This document shows, in pieces, positions 43,682-54,894 of a DNA stretch of 64,000 nucleotides. The position numbers and the translations under genes were made by a program. The stretch comes from Rhodocollybia butyracea (lineage: Eukaryota > Basidiomycota > Agaricomycetes > Agaricales > Omphalotaceae). A model generated the notes under the pieces. It was not told where the DNA came from. It did not search any database and was given only the letters and a program-made list of their open reading frames with translations. Within the stretch, counting starts at the first letter, position 1, and the number at the start of each line of letters is the position of its first letter. The stretch lies in NCBI GenBank assembly GCA_015501585.1, contig JADNRY010000058.1:215139-279138 (forward strand), read 5' to 3'.

Positions 43682-43995
43682 TGTTGGACTTCGTCATCTA
43701 TCATCTTCATTATACTTACTATGGAACAGTCTTCTCACTTCGTTACTATCTATGGAATGTTCTCTCTCGCTGTAACTACTGGTATGTGAACTAGTTGTAC
43801 TATCTTTATCCTGCCCACTTGCCATTGCTTTATTATTGTGCTCTCGTCTATTCTTACTTATTATTAACTCGCTAGACTCGTATTTAAGCCTGTATGTACT
43901 TGTGGAATATCAAGTTGTGTTTTCTCTCAGGCTGTTTTGTGTCTGTGTCTGGACCTTCGTCTCCTCTGTGTCTGTGTGACCAGAGCCAACTAACA
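43682..43995 (+). repeat. 3' LTR of the copia element (~314 bp)
   Basis: Starts TGTTGGACTTCG directly after the purine tract and ends near CCAACTAACA, giving TGTT..AACA ends. The sequence contains several GTGTCTGTGT repeats near its 3' end. The exact end is uncertain because the other LTR is not in the window. Confidence 0.65.
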
Positions 43996-44095
43996 GTGTT
44001 GAGTACACTGTCTGCCTTATCGATCAACCTCTAATAGGAGTCACTCTTCACAAATGAGTCATACCTCAGACTGTCAACTTCTTAGTGATTTTATA

Positions 44096-44350
44096 ATTGT
44101 AACCTCAGGGACACTCAGGGATAGCCAGGGCAGCCCAGGTCAGCCAGAGGACAACCCAACCTCAGGGAGACTCAGGGACAGCCAGGGCAACCCAGGGCAA
44201 CCTGAGGACAGCCCAAAGATGACTGAGGAAACCCAGGATATGGCCTCAAACCTGGGTTTCCCTGGTGACTGGGGTCAACCAGAGCCTTTGAGAGACACTG
44301 AGGCAGCCTGGGAATTTGGATAATTCCTGGGTTGCCTCAGGATATTCTAG
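44096..44350 (+). repeat. Degenerate CAGGG/CCAGGGCA minisatellite with inverted tail
   Basis: Repeated units around CTCAGGGA, CAGCCAGGGCA and CCCAGGGCAACC. The end of the block has TTCCTGGGTTGCCTCAGG, the reverse complement of upstream CCAGGGCAACCTGAGG-like sequence, so the whole can fold back. An 89-codon frame over it is repetitive and unlikely to be a gene. Confidence 0.55.
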
Positions 44351-44384
44351 GTTTGCCTGGGCATTATGTACTTTTCCTGATGTT

Positions 44385-45360
44385 AGAGCGAGTTGCATGG
44401 GCGCTTACCTGCTCACATGACCATCGGTCAAAAACGGTCCTGTCGGATTTAATCGGTTCGAAAACGGTCCAAACGGTCGGGCGTGGGAACCCTTGGTTTG
44501 AGGCTGTAAATTGGTCATACCGAGGCCTCGCGTGCGCCTGCGGCGCACGCGCAAGGCCCGAGGCCTATGACTCAAGACGGAAGCAAACCCATCGAGGCCT
44601 CAGACCTCAGGCTGGGCAAACAACTTAGTACCTATACTAATAGGTAGAGCTAGCCCATTCTACATTTACATATTTGTGTGACTCAATATCATTGCTGCAT
44701 TTGACTTGCATTTTTGATCATTGGGCAACTTATACTTACTTACTGTAACTGTATTTCTTCCGGTCCTTCAAATATCTTTTCTCTGCTGAATATCAGATAT
44801 TTTTTTGCGGTCACACACCTACATACTCTAATAGGCTTGATTCAAGCTGTATAATATTTTATTGACTGATAAAAAGGTGAAGAATCATAAATTCGGAAAT
44901 TGGGCGCTTATGCTACATTTCTGGCGGCCGGCTACGCCGGCATAAACTGAAATACATGCACTCCGAGTACAAGAGGTTTTTATGTCCTACAAGGAGGCAC
45001 ATAAAGATCCATCATATATGAATACTTCTCTATGAAAATACCCTGCAGCAGTAAGAAGATGGCTCCCAAAAGAGCTTTATGAGTCCTCAAGCACAAGCAG
45101 CATTCTTAATAAGGCCAAATTTAGATACGAGCAATGCTGCTTGTACAAACAAGAAGTACGTATACATATTTTAAGTTTACGCCGGTTCCTAGTGTGTCGG
45201 ACAGGCTACAACCTTCTATGAGTCGGACCTGCCTTTTTCTCCCCAAGTCACGGGGTCACCTGAGCCAGAATCGGTCTTAATCGGTCAAATCGGTCCTTTC
45301 GGTTTTGATCGGTCCAATTGGTCAGACCAATTTGGTCTCGGTTTGGCGGGGCAGCCCCGA
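44385..45360. repeat. CGGTC-rich repeat region with GC palindromes, probably a transposon remnant
   Basis: Two clusters of CGGTC/CGGTT motifs (44423-44490 and 45268-45350, for example ATCGGTCAAATCGGTCC) flank about 800 bases. Between them lie a strong hairpin CGCGTGCGC-CTGCG-GCGCACGCG (about 44529-44551) and the perfect inverted repeat GCCGGC-TAC-GCCGGC (44927-44941). Similar CGGTC-rich ends occur on some basidiomycete DNA elements. No transposase frame was seen, so a non-autonomous or eroded element is the best guess. Confidence 0.45.
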
Positions 45361-45434
45361 CCACAGGCTCTACATGATCACGTGCTCAATAATTCAATAG
45401 AGAAGGGCGCTTAAGCGCCTTTCATTCATTCGAA

Positions 45435-46364
45435 ATGTCCTCGACACGCCCAATCGTTTTCATGGATATCAATATTGGCGAAACACCTGCTGGCCGCCTA
45501 AAAATGGAACTCTTTAGCGATACCGTTCCCAAGTCAGTTCCTTAGTCCAGTCGTCGTCAAAAAAAAAATCTTATCAATTGTGGTTCAGAACAGCTGAAAA
45601 CTTTAGGCAACTTTGTACTGGGGAATTCAGGTGTGGCTAATCTTTCAAAGGGGGATATCCATTGGCTTACAGGGCGACCAGAGTCAATTCCCGACCACAA
45701 GGCTACAAGAATGCCACTTTTCACAGGTGCGCTGTCGTTGTTGAACTCATATTATGCTAAACAAGGAATACAGAGTGTAGGCGTGGCTTACTTTACTGGC
45801 TCTGAACATTTCTGAAGAACTAATCAGATAGTGTACCCAATTTCATGTGTCAAGGTAAATTCGAACGTTTCAATCGATAAGATGGAATTTAGTTGTTTCT
45901 AGGAGGCGACTTTTTGAAAGGTGACGGGACAGGTTCTTTCTCGATTTATGGAGACAAATTTCCAGTGAGTGCTTAGGAGAACGCTGTTTGCAATACGTAT
46001 AAACTACTGTACAGGATGAAAACTTTCAAGAAAAGCACACTGGCCCTGGATTACTATCCATGGTACGTCTCTGGTGCTCTCGCACTCCTTCCCTTCTCAA
46101 TATTTCCTTTTAGGCCAATTCTGGACCCAACACGAACGGCTGTCAAGTATGGGTTCCGTTTGATTCCCAGCTGGCTTGCACTTAATGCAATATCTCCAGT
46201 TTTTTATTACCACTGCCAAATGCGACTTTCTTGACGGAAAACATGTTGTCTTTGGCAAAGTCATCGATGGAATGCTGACATTGCGAAAGATTGAGAATGT
46301 AGCAACGGGTCCCAACAATCGTCCGAAGCTGGTGGTTAAAATTACTGGTGCGACAGACTTCTAG
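45435..46364 (+). CDS. Cyclophilin H-type peptidyl-prolyl isomerase
   Basis: ATG 45435 starts [20 protein letters not shown]. About eight short exons encode a single cyclophilin domain: [71 protein letters not shown] and [21 protein letters not shown], ending with stop 46362-46364. The combination matches the spliceosomal cyclophilin H (USA-CyP) subfamily, which catalyses prolyl cis-trans isomerisation and joins the U4/U6-U5 snRNP. The junction after NATFH is imperfect: the best acceptor at about 45828 gives Ser-Val where relatives have Arg-Val-Val, so one splice site or codon is uncertain. Confidence 0.85.
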
Positions 46365-47455
46365 GATTCTGCCTATCGAGACTGACCCTCCCTCGATAGA
46401 ATGCGGTGAAATGTAAAAGTATTGCGACACGTTAGACGGGCCGCCTGTATCTGTATTTCTTTTGTTTGAATGCTTTTTCGTACGTCCGTGGTTTGTCGGG
46501 CTCGGGTCGCGGGTCGCAGCGCGCGGCACGGTTCGCAGGCAGGTGTCTGGTCGTGTTGGCGAAGGTTCCAAGCTGAACGGCCTAAAGGGACCTGTGCTAC
46601 TCGACAAAGAATTATATTCTCCTTGAGAGACAACTGTTTAGTATATGGGTGCTTCGAATTCGTGAGTAGGACACGGCTCTTATTTGTCTAGTACAAGTAA
46701 GTTAACTCATTTCGAGTATCCGGATCTGAAAACCCAACGTTCCCTGAATATTTGAGTATATTCGTTAGGTTGTCAACGTATGTATGAGCAATCTGGAGGC
46801 GGATCATTTTATTGAAGTCATTGGGGCGATTCGAAACGCGGAAGATCATCGACAGCCTAATCATCAGGATAAACTTGCGATGTTAATTCTGAACCTTGAA
46901 GTTATTCAACGAGGCGTAGACTCGAGCCAGTCGTTTCTTTTGACACTGAGATCAGCCGTCTGGTGTGATTTCACGGGACTGGTTCGAGAATCGAGTCTGG
47001 ACGAGGCGTGCTGGTTGCACGCTTAACATTTTTCCCAAAAAGAAGCAGTATCAAGAACATTCAGACGTACTGCTTGTAAACATCAGCTCTTCGATCACCT
47101 TGCTTGTCAAGGTCATTCCGACCGGTGAAATTATTTTTCCCACCCTTTTTTGCAAATAAAGAACAAACAAAGGTGATATGATTAGATTACGCGTCTATTG
47201 TCATCACTCTGCTTTGTCGTTAAGTTATAACTTTCCAATCATCCTCTATAGACTATATGAAGCTTAGAAAAATCCCATGTATTTGTGTTTCAAGCAAGGT
47301 GTTTGCCGCAGGATGCGGCGCTTCCCGAGTGTACCAGTTGACAATGAATCAATGACGACTTGCACCTTATTAGCCTTGGACAGACGGCATGCACGTGACA
47401 CTACATTCTATTCGTGCATTAATTTAATACTGGAAGTTCTCTTTCCTTACTCTAA
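46365..47455. other. Intergenic, no gene recognised
   Basis: Short frames (for example 80 codons at 46784-47026) show no known motif. The segment should hold the cyclophilin 3' end and the SDR promoter. Confidence 0.45.
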
Positions 47456-48660
47456 ATGGCGTCTCGACCTTGGGTTTTAATTGCAGGATTAGGAAAAGGT
47501 TAGAAACCAGAAAACCAACTGTTGCTATTAAATTAATATCAAAACTAGCTGCTGGTCTTGGAGCTGCATCTGCGTCTGTAGCTACCTAACCATGAAACTC
47601 ATCATGCCCTTACTGTTCGTTGAAATTCAGCCAATTATTCGCAAAATCCGGATATAATATTGCGCTCCTTTCTAGAGGAAGGCATGCTCTAGAGGGCTTT
47701 GCGCAGGATCTTCGCACTCAGTCTGGGGTAGAGGCAAGTATAAATTCGTTTACTTTTTGTAACGCTTCACTGGCGTGTACAGGTCGCGTCATTCGCTACC
47801 AGGTCATATAAACCTCAAGACCTCAAGGATGCCATGGATAACATATGGCCCTCGTTAAAATCTGACGCCGAAGGTGGAATCAGAGCAGCAATTTGGAATA
47901 CTGGCTTTGCTATTTTCAAACCCTTTCTCTCGACAACACCAGAAGAAGTAAATCAATCTCTGATGCTCAACACCGAGGCAGCGTTCATGTTTTCACGAGA
48001 ATGTTTACTGCAATTCCAAAATAATTCAGTTGACTTGGAGACAGGCAAGAAGGGCACCCTGATCTTCACAGGTACTATACGTTACGCTTGTGAGGGTATC
48101 TGATCTGACCTCTACTATAGGCGCAACAGCGGCGACTAGAGGAAGCGCTTTCACAAGTGTATTTTCGGCTACAAAGTCCGCTAACAGAGCATTGAGCCAG
48201 AGTTTAGCTAAGGAATTTGGAAAGGAAGGGATTCATGTAAGCTTTTAGAATTGTCTTTGAAGGTTGTTGCTGAGTTCAACAAAGGTTGCACATGTGCGTA
48301 CTTGAAGTGTCTCCGACTCCTTACCTGCTTCTGACGCGAATACTACTGGTGGATAGGCCCTTATTGATGGACGTAAGTGTCCCAACAATGATCGATATCT
48401 AGTACCCATCGAGTCGCATTTCTAGGAATCCAGCGAGATGATGCAGAAGAATTCGGTTTGAAGCCCGAAAGTATCGCCAAGGTGAGGTAGAAAAAGATTG
48501 GCATTACCTTGCCGCTGATGGTATTCAGGCGTATTTGAACCTCGTCAAGCAGGAACGGTCGGCCTGGACTTGGGAATTGGATCGTGAGTATACCCAGCTT
48601 CCGACTCGTAAAAAACTCACTAGTTGAATCACAGTACGGCCCGCAAATGAGAGATGGTAG
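47456..48660 (+). CDS. Short-chain dehydrogenase/reductase, atypical active site
   Basis: ATG 47456 (MASRPWVLIAGLGKG) opens a gene of about nine short exons ending WTWELD..RPANERW, stop 48658-48660. The Rossmann nucleotide site is split over the first introns (GLGK, then AAGLGAASA), followed by GYNIALLSRG, WNTGF and LIFTGATAATRGS. In place of the usual YxxxK it has VFSATKSANRALSQSLAKEF, with Phe at the Tyr position, as in a known subset of SDR proteins ending in HVAH..IDG. The intron at 47734-47782 appears to have a GC donor (GAG/GCAAGT), the only choice that keeps the frame. NAD(P)-dependent reduction is expected; the substrate is unknown. Confidence 0.82.
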
Positions 48661-48948
48661 TTTCATGTATCGGTTTGCAATCGTTAATCAAATCATTGCG
48701 ACTTTTGTTCCATGCCTTTAGCCTTTGCCTCGGGATCCATTACTGATACTCGACTGGCGATGGCAAGTGCTTGCAACGCAAGATGCTTATTGAGAAACTG
48801 TGTCACTTGACCGAACTTAGTTCAAAATCTGAACTAGTAAGTTTACCCTCGACAGCTACACTGTCTTTCAAACCTGTCGTCGTTATCGCTTGCAAGTACC
48901 TTGCGCACTTTATTTGAGAAAATCCTTACACATGTATAACATTATAGG

Positions 48949-49990
48949 TATTGGTCCAGGAAAAGGTACCGGAGGAGTTTCTGTGTAAGATCACCTTGCT
49001 GAATTACATGTAGTCTGCGTATGCGAAGGAAGCCTGTTACAGTGTCGCGCGCAGATCCAGTGGCCTCAAGTCGTTAGAGGACGAGCTAAAGAAGTCCGGA
49101 GCTGAAGTACGTGGTAGTACTCTTTCATTAGTACTCATTGTTTACATCGGGTCGCCTCCTTCGTCACCCCCTAATAGGCATATAGCTCGATCCAATCTGC
49201 GTTTAAATCCATTCGAACTCGTTACTCCTCGCCCGAGTACAGTATCCGCACTGCAATCTATACTTCTTCACAAGGCGTGTGGCGAAGTCATAGAAGGCTC
49301 CTTTGCGTTTGCTCATGAAGTCATTATAGACTTTACCAAGAACGAGATCGATCAGACGATTTAAAAACGTGGTATACTGATATGCATCAGAGGTAATACG
49401 ACCGCCAGCGCATTTGCAGCAGAAAGATTCGCCATCAGGGCTTTGAGCCAATGTTTGGCAAAGGAATTTAGGGAGGAAAATAATTATATCACACAGTAAG
49501 ATTTCTCTCTCATCTGCGATACGCCTCCTCTTACGATGAATCCTTTGCAGGCCGCTATTGACAGAGGTTCGCTATGCGGTTTGTTGATCTGCTACATTTT
49601 GAATCCAATGTTATGTATCCAAGCATAGATACCCCACTCGCTCGCTCCGTCGAAACGATACAGAATGGAAGAAGAACGAAGATGGTTGGTTGAATCCAGA
49701 TTCCAGAGAGTATAGCTTCGGTAATTGCGTGATTCTCACTCGATATGTATATCATATAAAATAACACTCAACCCTTTACAGTCTCGCAAAGTAAGATCCC
49801 CTCCTCTTGGGCCTGGGAACTAGATCGTGAGTTACGATCCGAGTACTCTACGTCCTTGAGTAGGTATACTTGAACAGCTGATTTCGCTTTTCTCAAAAGT
49901 ACACCCTGCTCACGAGAAATGGTGAAAAGATAAAGCTGAGTACTTATGTTGTGCGAATCATGCTGGCTACGCCATGCCAAGATCATACAA
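48949..49990 (+). pseudogene. Second SDR gene, decayed tandem copy
   Basis: Fragments in different frames follow the order of the upstream SDR: a nucleotide site IGPGKGTGG (48949), YAKEACYSVARRSS and LKSLEDELKKSGAE (about 49020-49107), FAAERFAIRALSQCLAKEF (about 49415-49472) and SSWAWELD (about 49798-49825). The middle part, including the NTG region, is lost or unrecognisable, and stops occur in all frames. It is probably a tandem duplicate of the neighbouring gene that has been lost. Confidence 0.6.
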
Positions 49991-51030
49991 GGTTGTGTAC
50001 CTATTTGGTTGACTGCCTGTAAAACTTTTTTGCCAAATAAGTAAAAGCTCAGATATACTTAACAGGAACACGGAGGAACACGATCAACGGGTCAATTCAT
50101 TGATGGGGTTTTGGTCGGCAATCACTTTTCCACTGCATCAAAAATATCTATACTCATGTAAGTAAGTACATAACTGGTTGGCTATAGTTATGACTGACAG
50201 CCTCGAGAGTCGATAGTAAAAATAATAGTGTCCACGGAAGTCACGCATTCTATAAATGCGTTGGACTGCGAATGACACAGAACTGAGAAAGTTCGGCCCT
50301 TAGCAGCTATTTTCGCCCATCCCCAGCGATTTCTAGCGAGTCACTTGAGCTAATGGAGACAAAGGACTTACTCATCTTGCAAAGCTGTTTGCCTCGTATC
50401 TCCCCGCATATCTACAGGAGCGAGGGATTTTGAAGTGAACTTGACTCGAGTGCAGTTAGAGTGAGATCCGGGCCACTAGCCCTCAACTTCGTACCCTCGG
50501 TATGATTTTTCTTGCACTCCGACAAGGCCGTGCCTCCTCAATCGCGGAATGTAACTTCGTGGATGGGCGCAGATATTCTGGAGTAGGAAATTCACTCTCG
50601 TACTTGGTGCTGTGTTGCTTTGACTGATAAAAACGAAGGTTTGTGTCCCTCTTAGACCTGGAGAAATACCGCTGAACCGCTAGTAGTATCTTGCCACTTC
50701 CCCTGGATCTGCTCTGCCTATATATATTCGAAACATCTAGTATCTGACAGATTCTATACATAGAAATCTCCTGCTTTTATTTGTTTTCCCACTTCGGAGG
50801 TTATACTTTAGTCAACGATCAAACGGGTTACGGCTCACGGGAGAAATATAGTAATGGGACCTGCTGACACTTGTGCCTTCCCCACACTTGATGAAACCTT
50901 CTGGTTGGTTCTCGCGGGTTCTCCGCCTCGTAAAATTTAGCAAGGGGAGTCAACTGGGACTGGGGGTCAATGATTGCACCTGCAAGTGACAAATTTTCCT
51001 GAAGAATGCAAAAGCCAAGCCCAACTGAAA
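49991..51030. other. Intergenic upstream of the sugar transporter
   Basis: No gene recognised on either strand; the 92-codon minus frame at 50483-50761 has no motif. The region contains the promoter of the transporter. Confidence 0.45.
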
Positions 51031-53711
51031 ATGGTTGGTGGCGTAAGTGGCAACCTTAAACATACCGGATCAAGCGTCCCGTGGGGCCCCAGATTTACTC
51101 GGTCCGCTGCAGGCCCGGGACAACTCTTTAAAGGCTTCCAAGATGCGGATTTCAATGTCGCTGTCCACCTTCATTCGCAATGGCAAGAGCGGGTACATTT
51201 GACAATATTCGAGTCTACTGTTAGTCCAGTCTCTTTTCTTTCGCCACAAACCTTTGCTTACCACTGTCGACCTTGTCAGGGCTCGCCTTCATCGCATACT
51301 GGGGAATAGTTCTATTTGGATATGATACGTTCGTGCAGTTTGATTTTTTAGTAGCAAATCATCGGCTCACTCCTGTCAGCGGTATTGCAGGTGGAGTTGT
51401 ATCTCAGACCAATTTCCAGAAACACTTTGGCATGTGGCCAAACGGGATACAGAATACTGCACAGGTCACCGCAGTATCCTCCAATGTCGTTTCGGTCCTT
51501 CAGGCTGGTGCATTCTTTGGTGCTCTTGGAAGTGCTCCTATATCTTGTAAGAAATCCAGGCTTCTATCTATTGCCGACGATTGACCTTATACTTTAGCTA
51601 AGATGGGCAGAAAATGGACTCTTGTTGGCTTTACGTTCATTTTTTCAATCGGTGCAGTGAGTAATACTTATATGTGATATGCCAGTCGCTTATAAGTCTT
51701 CAATTAGATCTTGACTACAGTAGCGAGTAGTCCCACTAATGGACTAGCCCTAATCTACGCCGGCCGAGTTATTTCTGGAGTGGGAATTGGTGGAATTAGT
51801 GCTGTATGTCTCCGTTTAAACTCTGATCACATTCCCCACTCACTCGCTGGTATAGGTGTCTCCCAGCTTCGTCTCGGAATGTTCTCCGAAAGAAGTGCGA
51901 GGTCGTATCACAGGTCTGTTCCAAATTATGGTGGCTATCGGTGTAATGCTTTCGTATTTCATCAACTGTGAGTGTTTACATTTCATCGTTTCGTCAAATT
52001 TTTTATATCTTCAACGTAGTCGGTGTGAGCATTAATATTGTCGATGGCCCCAGAATATGGAGGTACGTGTTATCTACCACTCTTTCACCTACTAGCATCT
52101 CATATACCTCCTTGCCATTCAGAATACCGTTTGGTTTCCAAGTATGCAACAGGTTTCTCAACTGCTACCACGCCAATATCTAACATTGTCATTCAGCTCG
52201 TTCCTGCGGGAATAATGCTGTTTGGCCTGTTAACGGTCAAGGTAACAATTCCATTTTACCAGTGACAACTCAACGCTGAGATTGATAGTAGGAGTCACCT
52301 CGTTGGCTGGCTTCGGTGGACCGCCACGATGAAGCTCTCGCTAACCTTGCATATTTACGTCGGCGGTCTACAGATAATCTCGAGGTCCTCCACGAGTTGG
52401 CCGAAATCGAAGCGGCTATTGAAGAGGAGCGCGAGATTAGGAAGGATCTTGGCTGGAAGGAAGCATTTTTTGGGAAAGGAAATTTCATCCGATTTGTGAT
52501 TGCATTCGTCATTTTCTTGCTGCAGCAATGGTCTGGCCAAAACTCTGTTTCGTGAGTTTGTTGAACACCACTTTCAGTATCGTCCATTGATTAATCGTTT
52601 TTTTTCAGGTACTACGCGCCTCAGATCTTCGCCTCGATCGGCTTCACTGGTAACAAGAACTCACTGCTCGCATCTGGGGTATACGGTAAATCCTCCTCCA
52701 CAAAGCATATAGGACTTTACTAACAGAATATCTCATCTATCAAGGTGTCGTCAAGGTGCGCTTTCTTATATGATCTGGAAGCAAGGGACATACTGACAGG
52801 GACTAGGTTGTTGCAACCTCCCTCTTCATCTTTTTCGGAGTTGAGTGGATCGGTCGTAGATGGTCACTCTTCATTTCTGCTATGGGAATGGGAATCATGT
52901 TTTTCATTATCGGCGCCTTGATCAAAACCCATCCTCCGCCAGCTGCTAGTGCCAACACCGTTGTGGCTACTATTCCTCCTGCAAGTCGTGCAATGGCAGC
53001 TATGTTGTACATCTATGTCGTTTTCTATAGCATGGGATGGGGTGCGTTCTGATGTCCTGCCCTACGGTTATCAAATTCTGAACTTCACACAGGTCCTCTT
53101 CCATGGGGTGAGTGGCGAACTCGGTCGTTGGCCGACACGCTCTCTTTGTCCGATGGATGGTTTTCTGACTACAGCTTCCACCCAACTCACTGTACATTCA
53201 CAGTGTACGTCTTTCTTCCATCGCACCGATGTTTCCTAGTACTAATCCCCGGCTCCCGATAACAGCTACGTCTCGGACATATTCAACACCAGAACAAGAC
53301 ATTACGGCTTGGCCGTCGCCAGCGCATCCCAATGGTTATGGAGTACGTTGTGTACTCATTCGTAGGGAGCGTGGAAATAACCATATTCTTCAGATTTCGT
53401 GGTGTCTCACCAAACTCTCCTCATCGAGCAAGAGCTGAGATTCAAATTCTTCTTCATGTTTGCGGCCGTCAACATTGGCGGGATGGGTGTCTTTTCGCTT
53501 TTGATACCCGAGACCAAAGGAAGGTCGTTGGAGGAGATGGATATCATTTTCGGCTCTATTTCATCGGAGAAAAGAGCTGCGGACGTTGCCAAATTCGAGC
53601 ATGGTCAGTTATTGCTATTTCGTGGTGGGTCTGAAGTTACTTATTATGTTTCTGCCAGCTTTCGAACACAGGGAGGATGGCTCAACTCAGAGTCAGGACG
53701 AAAAGGTTTAA
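51031..53711 (+). CDS. MFS sugar transporter
   Basis: Starts ATG 51031 with a 12-nt first exon (donor GTAAGT at 51043). Exon 2 from 51113 carries a short cytoplasmic N-terminus, and further exons run to stop 53709-53711. Membrane segments are visible: GLAFIAYWGIVLFGYDTG, GAFFGALGSAPI, GRKWTLVGFTFIFSIGA, GRVISGVGIGGISA, PKEVRGRITGLFQIMVA, FVIAFVIFLLQQWSGQNS and VYGVVKVVATSLFIFFGVEW. Hallmarks include GRKW, the PETKGRSLEEMD C-terminal sugar-porter signature and QQWSGQNS. The cytoplasmic loop (DNLEVLHELAEIEAAIEEER) fits the family. The product should be a plasma-membrane hexose or related sugar-proton symporter; the substrate cannot be told. It has at least ten introns and no obvious break. Confidence 0.88.
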
Positions 53712-54029
53712 TTTTTCAACGGAGAAATACGAAATTTGGAGTTGTACTGCCCAGCGCGAACAGTTGTAACAACTGTCTGTATGATTTTTCATGTCCACTT
53801 GTTATGGCGACGTATGTATAATGCTTAGCGTACTTTAAAAAAACGTTATTCTGGATCTTTAAGAAAAAATTTGGAACAGGATTTATGAAGGAAAACAGTA
53901 TCTGTAACCTACAGCTACTACTAGTACTCGAATATCGAAGCAGCGGCCTTGAAGTAGCAGTAGAGATTCAAAGAGAAAGGAAGCGTCAATTCTGATAAAG
54001 ACGATGACTGGAACTATATAAGCCGCATT

Positions 54030-54861
54030 TTAGCCTTGAGCAGTCATATTGTCGACTTGAAGGTGAAAAGGGTGCAGGTTGGTTTGTGATCAGTCAAGAT
54101 TTTAGAAAAACGCAGATAACAACATACTTGAAATGAAATTCCATGTCTGGTGGATTGCCGCCCTGTAAAAGAATAAAGTGCGTTAGAATTGAAGAAATCC
54201 AAGTGAAGAGGAAGGAGCGATAAGAGAAGCGGCGTATGAGAAGGCGAATAAAAGGGAAGATTGAAAACAAAGGTTGAAATTACCATGCCCCCCAAAGCGT
54301 AATCGGGTCTCCTGGGGTAGGATCTCCGTAGTTATAAAGGTCCCATGTCTCAGTAGTGTTGGAACTGTAGATTCTGAAATTTTCGCCTTAGGCGTGCGAG
54401 CGCTCAGCATACTAAGATGGACATACCGGAAATCGGTCGCATTAAGTTCGTCATGCACGATATCCCAAGCGTATGCAGTGCTCGACACTGTAAGGTTGGT
54501 GCCGTTGTTAACAACTCCTACGATGCCCACGAACAGCCCAGTAGAAACCGACTGGATGTTCCAGTTTTTCTCCGGTCCATATCGTGGACCATTTTTGGTT
54601 TTCGCCGCCGTTAGGGGGATATCCGATGACTGGAGGGATTCGATACATAGGTAAGTTGAAGGCTCAGTTATCGATAGAGGACTTACTGCTCGTGTTATCT
54701 GTGCCCGATAGATCGACCACTGTACCAGACTTGGCATTTTCAATCATATACGTCCCATTAGGCTGGATCTCCTCGCGAGCGTGGAGTGAGCGAGCAGGCG
54801 TCGCCGCAGCGAATGCGGGGCCCGTGAATACAAGCAAGGGAAGGAGTTTCGTGAAAAGCAT
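54030..54861 (-). CDS. Secreted ricin-B-type (beta-trefoil) lectin, with an apparent frameshift
   Basis: ATG 54861 (an upstream in-frame ATG at 54894 is less likely) gives a signal peptide (MLFTKLLPLLVFTGPAFAAA) and one beta-trefoil domain over about four exons: GTYMIENAKSGTVVDLSG, IGYPPNGGENQKW, WNIQSVSTGLFVGIVG, WDIVHDELNATDFR, PTPGDPITLWGAW and HQTWNFIS, with stop 54030-54032. GGENQKW is the QxW-type sugar-binding signature. Between WTGEK and NWNIQSV the reading frame jumps by one base inside an A5 run (about 54565-54569), so either the gene is a pseudogene or one base of a homopolymer is missing in the assembly. The fungal family binds glycans, often in defence against nematodes or insects; the ligand here is unknown. 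Confidence 0.75.
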
Positions 54862-54894
54862 TGCGAATAAGTAGTTCGAGATGGGAATTTTCAA

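Larger units (their letters stand above)
40257..43995 (+). mobile_element. Ty1/copia element, 5'-truncated
   Basis: Begins within the gag-pol frame just after where a zinc knuckle is expected and continues through protease, integrase, RT and RNase H (copia order) to a purine-rich tract GAGGAGGAG and a 3' LTR. The 5' part is cut at the small LTR element. It belongs to a different family from the copia at 1-1057, judging by LTR length and sequence. Confidence 0.9.

Noticed and set aside
44054..44323. 89-codon frame over the CAGGG repeats
   Set aside because: Composition follows the minisatellite and there is no independent coding signal.
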